A stretch of DNA of 64,000 nt, from positions 682,001 to 746,000 of the forward strand of contig ML978155.1 in assembly GCA_010015745.1 (NCBI GenBank), given 5' to 3'. A program made the translations under genes and the position numbers. The notes beneath the pieces are model-generated. The model worked only from the letters and a program-made list of their open reading frames with translations, did no database searches and was not told the origin of the DNA. Below, piece after piece: positions 28,884 to 41,600 of the stretch. Within the stretch, counting starts at the first letter, position 1, and each line of letters begins with the position of its first letter. The DNA comes from Setomelanomma holmii. Lineage: Eukaryota > Ascomycota > Dothideomycetes > Pleosporales > Phaeosphaeriaceae.

Positions 28884-31800
28884 GGCAAGCGTAGGTCGTC
28901 TTCTCTGGGTGCAAGCTTATGCAGGGACCACACGTTGTAACATCCACCGAACTGCTAGCGCTACTTATTTGTACATTGGTGTTTTCTTTGATACTAAAAT
29001 ATATATCTGAAATATATATTATCTTCCAACTTGCATTTTGGCTGCTCTCAATAGACACAGCGTAATGATCTTGTGTAGGATTTCTTCCACTGACCACTTC
29101 ATACCTCCCCTCTAGAAGTCGCCCGCACCTGGGAACATTTCTGTCATTCAGTCTGATCCAAAAGATCTCTACACTCGTAAGAAATTCGATCTAAGTTATC
29201 ATCTCAGGTTCTTCTCCACTACAGCACGTAGTCCTCGCATCAATGCGTTCCAAAGCACGAACTATCTCTACCAACACTCATGGCACTACAGACTCCTACC
29301 TATGTTCATTAGACCGACTCGCAGCGCATAAGGGTACATTCAGCACGAGAGACTCGTCCGTGTATGTTCGCGACGAGACGGATGCGTACGGGCGGCGGCT
29401 GGGAAGGATACGAACATGTAAGGGAGGTCGAGCTGCAACGTGGTCTACAGATGTGCGGGCTATGCTGGCTTGAGCACACGGACTGAGGCGTTATAGCGTG
29501 GGTGATTGAAAGCCGAGGAACGAGGAAGGAGGCAGAATCGAGCGCCTCGTGGTGTGTCACAAACAGCAGCGCATTCGAAAAGCTAGGTTTAGCGTGCATC
29601 GTAAGACGTAAGTGACTGGGTCGTGAGAATGACAGATTGCTGGCAGGAAGCTGGAGATTGCATTGCGTCTCCCTGAGATAAGCGATGACACTGCAGAGGT
29701 TCTCTTGTAGGTATGGGAATACGAATCAGTACAGCCAATCTTCTGTACTGCAGCAAGAGATCTTCACTGCTCCTTCAAGTCCACGTATGCTTACGAGAGA
29801 ATGTGTCAATACAACCGGCGGGTACGGTTGGCGGCACCCTGCGGATCACTTCGAGGGGAACTTGAATAGGACCGATATCATGCTGCACACACGGCAATTT
29901 GCGTTCCGGCTGCCAGCAGCCGCGCGAACCTGCGGTGCCGCTGATGGATGATGATTTTGTAGCTTGCGGCCTTACTGTGACGATCGTGGTGGCGATGGTT
30001 CAGTGTATTGTGTTCATCCCTTTCGGCAGTGAATGTCCTTGCTCAAGTGTGAGCTGAAGACTCAGCGCAACATGTGTGGCTGGCTGGCGATGACCTCTTG
30101 GTAACCTGCGTTCGAAGAGGAGGGGCTTGCCATACTGCAGCTGTCGTAGTCACCTCCGCTGACTCTTGCTGCGCCGTTGCCAGTGTGGAACCACCACTGC
30201 CTGACCCACGCCGATACTGAAGTCCTGTCGATCCGGCGCAATCACGCTTGCGAACATCGTCCGCCCGCCGAGTTAGTCTTTGATAGACGCAACCCTGTAC
30301 CGGATGGAAGCGTGATCGAAGCACGTAAAACTGCAACGGCGATAGCCGAACCACACTCACCATTATCGCAGCTCTTCGAAATGACTTCAATATCGGCATC
30401 ACTCGCCCAACACCTGACTCTTCAGCGCTCTCGCCTCACTGCTGCCCAATCCGCGGATTCTCCGGCGGCGTATTCGCTTCCTGATCGCCCCCGTGGTAGA
30501 GCCAGGTCTTCCCCAGTATCGATACTTGCATGCCACGGCCTTGACAATGCTTCGAGGTCCGCGCGTGCTGAATCTTGGGTCTCTATGCCGTTGCGTGGCA
30601 CTATTACTGCCGCTATACGGCCAAAGTGGCCGCCGATTGTGTGTACCTGATCGCCTCCGCGTTGTATCAAGCACATCCCAGCCTCAGTCCAATATGTGGA
30701 GTCAGATTCTATATCAGCACGCGAACCGACCCACATATCCTTACAACGTCAAACTTTGCTGATAGTGTGTACCCGCCTCGCGAATACAAGTGCCGTTGCC
30801 TCAAGCGCGTCTCTTCACGCCTTGTGCTGCAAGCCGAGTTGCTCATCATCACTGAGGATGTGTCGGGATGATCCCCGTACTAGTGCCTAGGCGAGGGTGA
30901 TACCAAACGCGCCATTGCCGCCTCACCTAGCACCCGCTGGCAAACCAAAGTGCGTATGATATTTGGCCCGAGTAAGGATTGCGTGAGTGGATGTGCGTGA
31001 ACGGTGGGGAGTGTGGTGACGGTTGTCACCGAAGGAATAATTGAAGTTCGGTGAGAGTTCTGCTCTTGGAGATAGTACCTTTTCGCAGTCTGGGTTATGC
31101 CAGTCTGACGTTGTGGTTTGCAATTGCTGACATCGCAGATCGCCCTGTGCGCTTGACTCGGCGCTGCTTCGACAATCGCGCACAAGGACGTCCCCGAAAC
31201 TTACCAGCGCCATGGAGGCACATGTCATACTAGCACCGGAGGACGTCCCGGGTCCAACCCGCGCGCACGAAATTGATTTGATGATGCGCTGGCGCACAGT
31301 CGCCGACGCGGACATGGCGAGATGAAGAGCGTGTGGTCGCCGGTACTACGACTGACTCTGTGCAGCGGAAGGCCAGACATTGGCACGTCTCGTGAGGCTG
31401 CCATTAGTGCGGCTCTGAAATTACGTGGCCGTGGTTGTGACACTCACCGCAACACAGGGAACTCCACAATAACACCGCTCCGCTCTCGGCATTTCTGAGG
31501 GAGATGTGGGTTTGGAGCGGAGGGCTACGCGTCGATCACAGCGGCCCAGGATAATAGGGCCATGCCAGGCGTTCGTTGCAGCATTGAGAGTCAAGCACGG
31601 CCAGACGACCTCTTCTGCGACAGCCTTTCGGACATTACGGCGCGGGTTGTCGAGGATGTCCTTGTAATGGTGGGAACATCGCAAAGTGGACACGAAACCC
31701 ACGTTGTCGCTCTGCATGCCCTGCGTGAGTTCCACGAGTAGCGGCGACGGGCACAACGGCCGGCGCACATGGCGAATGGGATCTTCCGTGAAAACATGCT

Positions 31801-34473
31801 TCTCGAAGGTCCAACGTCAGGGATGGACGCTGTCGAGAACCAACTTGGTTGCGTGTGACGTTGCGTAGGGCGGTAGCACAATCAATTGACGGACAAAACC
31901 CTAATCATGCAGCGTGCAGACACCACGCTTCAAGCCTACACTCGACCAACCGTCCAACCTGCTTTCGCGGCACAAATTTCCGGTTGCGCAAACACGAGAT
32001 ACACGCAATCCAACCAGGTCGTGGTATTGGATGCAGCACGAGATCAAGTTATTTTTGAGCACACGATCCCGCCGATGTAGCAACAAGCACGTCTCGATAC
32101 CGGGAGTATCGCGGGTCGCTTCCGAAATTTGGCTCGGAACTGGATTTTGGTGCTGACTGATAACCCTCGGTTGCAAAGGTACCGCTCTCTTGGGACACCA
32201 CTATCGACCACGATCTTGGTGTGATGACACAGTCATACGATGTCTCAATAAGATCGTGCCGCCAGTGGCAAACATTGTGTCTTGCTTGTTGTTGATGTCC
32301 GATGCAGGGTGACAGCATCGCGAGACAAAGATCAAGCGAAGTACGGGTTCTATCGAAATGAAGGATTTCATTGTGAAACATATACGTCGAAAATGGAGCC
32401 TTCATAATTGGCGCGTATCACTCGCCGTATGTCGATCTTTCTCAGCGTGCGCTCCGAGACCTTGCGAGCTCACGAGGTGGCTTGACGGATCCACTTGGCC
32501 GCCAATTCGATTCGCACAGCACGAAGCCCAGGGTCTTCGTTAAGCACGAACTCGATGCACTTTTCTCCAAGCTCTCCGCCACCAAGCAGCAGTTGCTTTT
32601 TGGTGCCAGTCTGGCTGACTTCGCTTAGAGTGAATCACGTTCCCAAGCGGGTACTGTGTGCTCAATACTTGCCGTGGCAGATCTTGCGAACGGAATAAAC
32701 TCAAGATTTACTTTTTGGCGTTGTGCGGTCCCGTTCGGCGGCATGGGAATCCTTTAACGGACGCACGACGAAGGAATTGAATCATTTCGCATTACTTTTC
32801 AACGGCACAGTGTGACCGAATTTTGCCAATTTGGACGTCCACCATGATCCGTATGCGGCCCACCAAGTCGATACGAAACAGCAATGGCTGGCATCGCTAT
32901 ATGGCAGGATGTTAAGCTGTCAATCATGTCTTGTCCATAATGCGCAGTCGCTAAGATCGTCCCGCTCCCATGAAGCTGAATAATAGTCCGACGATCATTC
33001 CCTGAGCCATGCCCAGCGTGCGCAAGTATGTTCAAGGCGTTGGGCTGGTCTTAATCATTGTAGCACGCATGCTTCCAGGTTGCATTGTCTTGCGAAAAGT
33101 TGAGTCGAGTGCAGAAGAATTACCGATGATAGACAGGGGCGTACTAAATTTGTGGACGCAAGGCTGGTCTAGAGTGCCGATCAAGGGACGTTGACGCCAG
33201 CTGCGTGCTGCCAAATATGGCACAGTTGTTGAAATAATTGGGCCAGTTCAGTCGAGCTACGGTTGTTGAATCATTGACCAGTTTCAGAGTTGTGGTCGTC
33301 ATGAGTAGAGCCTGCCGGTGCCGCGTGATGCTTGATACAGGAAAAATGTAGACTTGAGGGGAGGAACAACTTCTGTGCTAATGTCTAGCTTGTAGGCACT
33401 GTTGTGTTGTGCGACAAGATTATGTTCAGGTATTTGTGCGCACGTCTGACTGAGTCCTCAGCCTGGACTGCGACATGCTGCAGAGCTATCATCAGCTTCA
33501 ACAGTTAATTGAGCTGATTCGGAGAACAGGCAGCTGGTGGCTCTGACAATTGCAGGTGCTCGCGGACATTGTTGAAGCACTTCATGACTTTGCTCAAGAT
33601 AATGGCTGCTGTGCCGTCCATAGTTGCAATAATTTCCATGCGAGCAAGTGTCTGATGCTTGCGATCCCTGGCTATATCCAGCCTCCATTTCATCGGCACA
33701 CGCGGCAAGCAAGGCGGAAGTCCTGCAGGATCCGAGATCGTTGTTTGTGTCTATGTATGAAGCAGGGGACCAGTGGTGACGCGGACTGTGCAATGAGCTG
33801 AGGAGAGCCCATAAAGGCGACGTCGAACAATCCGAGGTACCATGCGGCGAGAAAGCGAGTACGTGATCCCCTGAGGAAAACTTGTGCGGATCGTGCAGCA
33901 TGGCAAACCTTCCACATTGAACTTACTCTCTTTTAGCTACAGATGCAAGCGACACAAACTCTGCCAACCTGAAGTTCCACTAGAATGGCAAGCGTACTTG
34001 CTGTCAATGCAAATAGCGCATTGGTCCCTTAATCGGGTGATGCTATCAGGGGAGTTGGAACAAGGATAGACCTGGTGGAGGATTTGATAAAATTGAACTC
34101 GTCTGTTTTGACGCAGCTATAAGCGCTTGAAGGCTTACGTAGATACCCTACTATAATACAGAGAAGTGAAATATGCCAGGTGGTATGAAGCCTGGAGAAA
34201 AGTCTCGCAGAGATACAGTAAACAGAAAATATCGAGGTTCCGGAAGGATATCGCTGCCAGAGGCGATCTAGGATATCATGAACAACGGAAGAGGACGCCT
34301 CGATAATGCAGTACAGATCAAGACCAAGGAAAGGCCTTGCAAGAACGCCGAGCAGATGGTATCCATGAGAATCGCATGCCTGAACGAATGATCGCTGTCT
34401 GGCGCATATGGGAAACACTGGTAGTCCTTTGAATGCACGTGTGGATGGACCATTGAAGAAAACCATCGTGTCG
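28884..34473. other. Gene-poor region
   Basis: In 5.6 kb I cannot support a complete gene. Short open frames exist on both strands without domains. The most protein-like piece is on the minus strand at 31448-31813 and is listed separately. No tRNA, transposase or LTR was recognised. Confidence 0.45.
31448..31813 (-). other. Exon-like open segment, unknown
   Basis: This 122-codon minus-strand segment has strongly G/C-biased third positions and protein-like composition (WTFEKHVFTEDPIRHV, then LLVELTQGMQSDNVGFVSTL, then VRKAVAEEVVWPCLTLNAAT). It ends precisely at a consensus donor GTGAGT (31447). No domain is recognised, the 5' boundary is unclear, and no partner exon is secure. A GTAAGT donor lies near 31204 after another GC-rich open piece. 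Confidence 0.3.
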
Positions 34474-35637
34474 TTATGTCGTGATGTTGGTGCTCGTCGC
34501 AGCATGACAACCGCGTTCGTGACGCTTCATATTACTTCGCACACTGAAAGCTTTACCGCAACCCGGCTGCGGACACTTGTAAGGTTTCTCGCCTGTGTGA
34601 CTGTGACTATGAATACGAAGGCTACTCGGCCGCGAGAATGCCTTGTTGCAAGTCGAGCAGATGTATCGATCTTGCGATTGCGGAAATGCTGACTGGCTAG
34701 AGGTGCTGATGTAGTGGTGATGCTGCCAAGGGTTGGAACCAGTTGCGCCAGGACTCGGAACAGGCACAGGAAGGCCTTGAGGTTGGAAGCTAGAGGGTAG
34801 CGGCCTCTGCGCGTACATGCCGAGACTGCTGTACGGGTGTTGCTCCGGCGAATATAATGAAGCTGCCGAAGCGCCACCAGGCGACGAGGCGTAAGGAGAC
34901 TGAGCATACATCGATCCTCCATATGGGGACATGGAATGGGAGGGAAGCGAATCTCGCTTCATGGCGGGCATGGATACTATCGATTGGCGCTGTTGGTGAG
35001 GCTCCAGATTGTTCAGTGAGCCACCAAAGTAAGCTGCTGATGCGACAGAGTGGGCAGACGCAGATGAGGGTGACCGATTGCCGTCCCCCGTCGCTTCTGG
35101 GTGCATTGGCGGAGTTGGTGGCAGTGTCATCCTGTGAGAGCTCATTGATGGCGGTGCTGGTGGGTAGGAGTTTGCTTGCTCAGGCCGAGCCGCCTGTGGT
35201 GGAGGAGGTTGTTGCATCGGTCCTGCCGCTCGATGCTGCGGTTGCCCAAGTTGCGGCGAGGACGACTGCCGCTGCTGTGACTGAGGACTTTGGGAAGCTG
35301 CGCTTGTCAGTGCCCTGAATTCGGTAGGAGCGACCTGAGAGGTCTTACTCGGTTCGGTTGCAGCCTTGTCATTACCAGCAATCTCCAGCAAACTTGAGAT
35401 GGATGGCAACGAAAGCTTCTTCTCTTCTGCGGGCGGTGAAGGTGGAGATTGAGGACGGACTCGTTGATACGACTGCCCAGACTGCTGTGGTTGTCGTGTA
35501 TACGAATGTCCTGGGGCACTCGGTGCAGAGTATCCCCGAGGGTGCGCGTGTTGATAGTAGGCCGAGGACGGTGGTTGCTGGAACGCCTCACGTTCCCGCA
35601 CGCTGCCGTGTACCATACTGGCAAGATGCATTGCCAT
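34474..35637 (-). CDS. C2H2 zinc-finger transcription factor (two fingers)
   Basis: A single exon encodes 387 residues. Two C-terminal C2H2 fingers are separated by a TGEKPYK linker: [20 protein letters not shown] then [20 protein letters not shown] and [14 protein letters not shown]. The last zinc ligand is followed by only a short tail. The N-terminal 300 residues are Gln/Pro/Ser-rich, with a short conserved-looking motif [16 protein letters not shown] that occurs in related fungal regulators. It is a nuclear DNA-binding regulator, probably developmental or metabolic. I cannot assign an orthologue; the finger sequence differs from FlbC. It is isolated between two gene-poor regions, which may hold its regulatory DNA. 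Confidence 0.88.
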   Translation of the reverse strand: MAMHLASMVHGSVREREAFQQPPSSAYYQHAHPRGYSAPSAPGHSYTRQPQQSGQSYQRVRPQSPPSPPAEEKKLSLPSISSLLEIAGNDKAATEPSKTSQVAPTEFRALTSAASQSPQSQQRQSSSPQLGQPQHRAAGPMQQPPPPQAARPEQANSYPPAPPSMSSHRMTLPPTPPMHPEATGDGNRSPSSASAHSVASAAYFGGSLNNLEPHQQRQSIVSMPAMKRDSLPSHSMSPYGGSMYAQSPYASSPGGASAASLYSPEQHPYSSLGMYAQRPLPSSFQPQGLPVPVPSPGATGSNPWQHHHYISTSSQSAFPQSQDRYICSTCNKAFSRPSSLRIHSHSHTGEKPYKCPQPGCGKAFSVRSNMKRHERGCHAATSTNITT

Positions 35638-38600
35638 GGAGAAGGTTCAGAGTCACGGGTCACAGCAGAGGCTGCGTAACGGTGTAGTGAATGATGGTGA
35701 GAGGAAGGCAAGTGATGACGAGATGGATAGCTGGTGTTCAAGGACGGGTACAAGCAGAGGCGATGTGCCAGGACTTCGGGCCTGCAGTACTCAAGTACGA
35801 TGGGCAGCGGATTGGCAAGATTCAGCACGAAGCCCGTTCGCACTATAGCGCCTTTAGTGAAGGGCCGCGGTGACCAAATCGTTGCCAACGGGGTGGGTCA
35901 GACAGCGGTCGAGGGGGCCCTAGCTGGGTGGTGTTCCCTGTCTGAATGGCGGACGAGGCGGCGGGACGTTGTGACAAGCAGCCAACCTCCAGGAACAGTT
36001 AGTCGATGCTCAGTACCCTTGCAACGGCAATGCAGATGGAAAGCGAAGGCGGTTTGGTGTCGAGATGGGCACGGGCCCGTCACAATGCCTTGACCGAGCG
36101 ATCCGCCCACGCATCCCAGCCCAGCCAATCTACCACGGCCGGCGATGGAGCGCTTTTCGGACTGAGGCACTTCGAGGGCGTAGCCGGGGCCCTGGTCGGG
36201 ATCCAAGGACAGGCCGCGATGCACTGCAGATCTGCTCTTCCAAGAGGCGCCTGAGGACAATCCCCAAGGCTGTCGGAAGCACGCAGCCACCAGCGCTGGG
36301 ACGGTGAAGGAGTGTGTCAGGGCGCTGCTTCCCAGCGGAACGGAAAAACCCTTATCGCGAGTCAGTCACGGGGTCCGAGGCAACGCAGCACTTCAAGGCT
36401 TGCTGTGCGTCGCCAATTGCAGCGATGAGGGCGGAGTCAAGGTAGCAACACCGTATTGATCGCAGTAATAGAGCTGCGACACACGTCTGTTGCGATTCGA
36501 ATGTCGGTAGATTTTCGGACAACTGCTGCCGTCGAGTTTGTCGAGGCGTGAGAGTCAGACGACGTCCCAGATCCACCAGTGCGTGTGTGTGGGAGGGGCC
36601 TGAGATGCACCGAGGGAGATTCCGTTCCTCACCAAGATCACGGCGTGGTGTCGAGTGAGGAAAGGGCTGACGAAGGATTACGCAGGGGGGGCGAACGCTT
36701 GGGAGTGGGCAGATGCTGGTGCTCAGAAAGGGACAGACGTGAGACGAGCCAGCGACGATGCTGCACACTTCTACGCTTTAAACATCCCGGCCGCCCGCCC
36801 TCTCATATCGCCTGCAGAACAATTCGTGTTGTTGCGGGTCAAAGAGTTCGACTAAGAAATCACAGCACCGACCCGCGTCGCCTTGGGAGAATGGGGAATG
36901 CAATAGGAAGCAGACCAAGCGCCACCGTCCGCCTAAGCTGTCTAATGCCGTCGACGCTGGCTGCAACTCGTCCAGAGGTTCGCGCCACTGGTGGCCTTTC
37001 GACCAGTCGTGGACCTGCATTCGAAAAAGTCCGCTTTAACGATTAGAGAGGGTTGGGCGGCAATGATGCACATGGCTGCAGCCGCTGGCGAAGCGAGGCG
37101 TCGCACGGGATGATGTGACCGCAGTACCGCAGGCGGTCGACAGTCGTCAGCTAGTGTCGCACTCTCTCTCGCGTCTTCTGGAGAGCCACTCGTATCACTA
37201 AGCCGCCTCAAAGGGCTGTCAGAGGACTTCACGGGCTTGACTCGCAAATTGACAGCTTTCATGATACTGCTGAAGGGAAGCTCTACGCCGGCCTCTGGTG
37301 CCCCCATCGCTCACACTCACCGCACCTTTGCATCGACGGTAAGCCTCTTTAGCTAAAACCTAGGCCGCGTGGTCTGCATCAGATTCAGCACCATGGCAAG
37401 CGCGGGAAAACGAACAGCAACGGCAGCACGGCTGATGCGCCCCTTTCAAGCCGTCTCCGGGCCCGTATGCGATGTCCTCAGGACGTCGTAAGGGCGGATC
37501 ATCGCGCGGGCCCATATCTTGGCTCCGTTCGTCTATGGAGGATCTTTGCAAAAGAGGCGGGTCGATCAACACAAGCGCATGCAGCTAATCCCGGGGCCAC
37601 GTTTGGCTGTTGTCACAGTCATCTGCACACTGTAGCCGACCTCTTCGTGTCCAATAAGATTTCACTCTCCCTCATTGGGGTGGCTTCTCGAAGCACAGCA
37701 CGCGAGTGAGATGCCACCGCAGCGTAGCACCTAGAAGATGCATCCGACGGCTCAGAGCCCTCGAAGATCGGGGCCTTAGTACGCCTGCAGTGCCAATCAG
37801 GGGACTGTGCATCTGCCGAAGGACCGTCTGTGCCCATACAATGGGTGTCGTTTGCGTATCACAAGCTCGATTCGAGTTTTGTTTGAGTCCTCGACGAGAA
37901 AAGCTTGTACAGTAATCTTGTGGGTGCCTCCAAGTTGCCGAGGTCCAATTCGCAGACGTCAAGTGCTCTTTTCATATGGCGAAAACCTCGAAAGAAGACA
38001 ACAGCAATTCTTGCAAAACTATGGACACCAAGGAGCTCTGCAATAATGCACAGATAGGTTAACACTGACAAAGCAAGAGCACTTTGATGTGATCTTCGAC
38101 CCACGAAAAGCACGGACGGCGTGGGAGATGAACAGCCAGGGTCTTTAGTGATGGAAAATCTACCTCCTTGGGCATGGCGGCGCATTGCGATTTGCGGTGC
38201 TCCAACCATATTCCTGGATCCTGCACTTCTGTGGATACCACATTGCCCGAAACTCTGAATAACATGCTGAGACGTCTTTGGCGGAATGGATTCGACCATC
38301 TTCAGACCTTCTCATGCTCCAACTGACATTCATTGAGGTGATGCTGGCGACATCAGCAACTTCACGATCTAAGGCAACCCACCCGCCAGCGCGGACGGCC
38401 TGCTGAGCCGGGAAGTGCATGATCTGCCGGGAACAGCATCAACCAGGGTCTGTTCGCGTGTGGAATCAGCGAGCATGGGATTAGCAGGGATATCGATGAC
38501 AAACTTGCTCTAGGATCTGTCCTCGGCGAATTGCCTGAGTCTCCGTTTGTCCTTTCTGAGCGATGTTCTTGGCGTCCTTGTGCCACGAGTCGGCACGGCA

Positions 38601-41600
38601 GCGGCATTCCCGCCATCTATTCTTGCTTAAGGCTCCGAGGTTGTTCATCAGCACGTGGAAAGCTTCTCGAAGCAGTACCTGAACATAGACGAGAACCAGA
38701 CAGTTTCCTTGTACCGCCATCAACTGCACTCAAACCTGAAGCGAGCGGTGCCTGGATTGAACACACGCATTATTGCCGCCGCTATAACCGTTATGCGACG
38801 GCAGAGATCGCAAACAGTATCGCCTCGCAATCAAGGCTAAACGCTACTACCCCGGTCCGAGACAAACGTAGATTCCCTTTTCCACCATCGCTCATTGGCC
38901 AGATTATGGAATCTGCTGTATCTCATCGCCCATTTCGAAAGAATTACAAGGCATGGAGACGAAGGTTTCTTAATTTATGAGCTTCAATGCAGCATGGTGG
39001 CTCGCGCTCGGGAAGCAACGGCCATCATCCTGGGAGTACTTGCAGCCTGCCTAACGTTGTCACCTACAGCGATCTGACAATCGGCCCCGAAGGACCCAGT
39101 CGCTCAAGCACTCCACATTTGTTCGACACACCCCTAAATCGCGACCATGGCCTTCGCACATATATATATATCACAGACCCGAGGCGCTCAAGGCAAAAGA
39201 AACAGTCCGGGAGATGATGTGGCAGCTGAGCTCTTCTGGGCAGAGATGCTGCGCCCCGCACGAACTTGTTGCGGTTACGCCGTATGCCTGAGCTGGCCGT
39301 CCTGTGGGAAACGTCGATCGCTGAACTCGTGGAGCCTAACGATGATTCGTGCCCTCGAGGAAATTCAATAGCGCGGACGGACGCACTCAATGACCTCGCG
39401 AAAGCTCAAATGCTACCAAAGTGAGGCGGACACGAAGTTGGGTAGATGGTCTGTACTACGAGTAAGCGAAGCAAGCACAACCCGGCCTCAATGCATCATA
39501 GAACGACCTGACATATGAACGCATGGCCCGAACTCATCAGTCATCTGAGGAAGGACTCTCAGGATGGTACACAATGCTAGCTAATCTTCTGAGCCTCGAT
39601 TAGCTCTGCCGTTCTGTGAACACGCGGCGGTCAATCTACAACCCGCGTTCAACGAGATTGATGCCCATAAGAACGGAAGCCTTCAGAGATTGCATCCCGG
39701 GAATCGGCAAACAATTTGCACAGTTCGATGCCACTTTCCTACTGCAACTCCGTGGCCTGGGTGACCCGGTATCGACTCAGCAATGGGCTGGGCCTGCACC
39801 CTCACAATCGCATCAAGCGCTCAAAGAGATTATTCATTATTCGTACCTGATAGTGAAGAGCTCCATTCTTCTGTTTTTAGAACAAGGGACCACCCGAGCT
39901 CGCCAGCGCCAACTGCAATGCCAGTCGTTTCGGCGTACTCGTTCTTTTTACAGTTACTCTCTCGTGCCGCTCCAAGGACGCCCGATCGTTGTTGTATATT
40001 CACCTTGTTCAAAAAAGAACTTTAATGCTATGAGTTTTCCAGCTTGTTGCTCGAAAGGGATGCATCAGCCCAAAGAGGACAACAACGAAAATGAAGTTGG
40101 CTCCACAGCGTCCATACCCTGACCCTTGTCGGCCATTTACAGAATTTCCTCCGCAGCTCATGACGCCACGACATGGGCCCTAGAACGGCTGGTGAAGATC
40201 GAATGCCAGTGATGGCACACCAACTCGCCGAAACGTGCGCGGCTGACCAGAAGCGCCCCTGGATTCTTGCAAGCTCAACGCAAGTCTCAGATCAGCCGGA
40301 ATGTAGGCTGTCTCCAGCCGGGGGCAAGGTAAAGCCACCTCGATCGCCCTTCAGTCGCTGGAAATGGTCGCCGCGTCATGATGTGCCGTCCACGTGGGAC
40401 GTGGTCGGTACGAGTATCATGCACAGTGGACGTCGCCGCAGTTTGCAGCTCGCGCCTAGGGGTGAGAACAGCAGTGAGAGCCGCGTACCTTGCCCTTTGG
40501 CGAGAGGCAAGAGCGCATTCACAATCATGGTATTACTAGCCCGACTCGGGCTCGTCGATCGTGACAGCTATTTCTGGCGTGCAGTCCTTTCACTTCGCAG
40601 CGTTTACTTGAACAGAATGACTTGCGTGAATCCTTCCGTACCCTCGACAGAAGGATGGGCGAGTTCGGCAGGACACAACGGCTCACGGGTCAGCGTATGC
40701 CACGCCCCTTGTTCCTCCACTCAGACGTATCCACCAACGTCCGGTTCCGCTTGCCTTGCCGCCCTGTGTCGCCAGTCGTCTAACGTGGTCTCCACTGCGT
40801 GGCTGATTGTCTCAGCTCTCATTCGCAAACGTTGCGAGACAGGAGCTTAGCAGCAGTTCTGCGGCAATGTACAGACGCTATTGGTACTGATTCAACGAGC
40901 AATCAGGGCCCTCCAACAGCAACAAGTGCGTTTACATTCGAAACGTTGGTGAAGGTTATTGTGGCAGCTGTTGTGCAGTACGCCTCCATTGTTCTAGATA
41001 TGGCTGTGCGCATCTCGAGATTTCCATCCCATCTGGCTGGTTCCAATTCCCTTTAAAGAGCATGCCACGACGCGTATAGAACCGAGATATTGCAGCATGA
41101 TGATGGCGTCCACCGCGGCAACATATGACCCCTGCACACAAGCATCGTACGAGTAGTGCAGGTGGCTTTGATTTTGCCGGGGCATTTCCACCACTGGCAG
41201 TCAAACGAGTGATCCGAAGCTTCCCAAACGTCAAGGGGTCACGATCGATGTCGATCAGTGCTGGACCAGATCTACATTGAGGATGTGATCGGCCTCAGGT
41301 TTGTTTTGAATATGACGCGGTCACTTTTCAACATGGCGCGCGGTACGTACCTCGCAAGTGAAACTGGCCACTGTTGCGGACCAAGCCGCGCAGTTTGCGA
41401 ACGCGTGTCGCGCAGGCTCGTGGCCACTGGGACTGACAGATGCCGTCTCTTCTGTAGCGACGATGTGAAGGATTTGCTGAGGGGCAGGTCAACTATGCTC
41501 CTGCATCGCCCCTCCAGATACAACAATCTTCGGTTGAATCACGGCACTCTTGCCTGGTGATGATCAGAGAAGGCCCGGTGCATCGCCAGCATATCTTCTT

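Noticed and set aside
40173..40850. 225-codon plus-strand open frame in the gene-poor region
   Set aside because: No domain, no start context, irregular composition, and overlapping alternatives. Not enough to call a gene.
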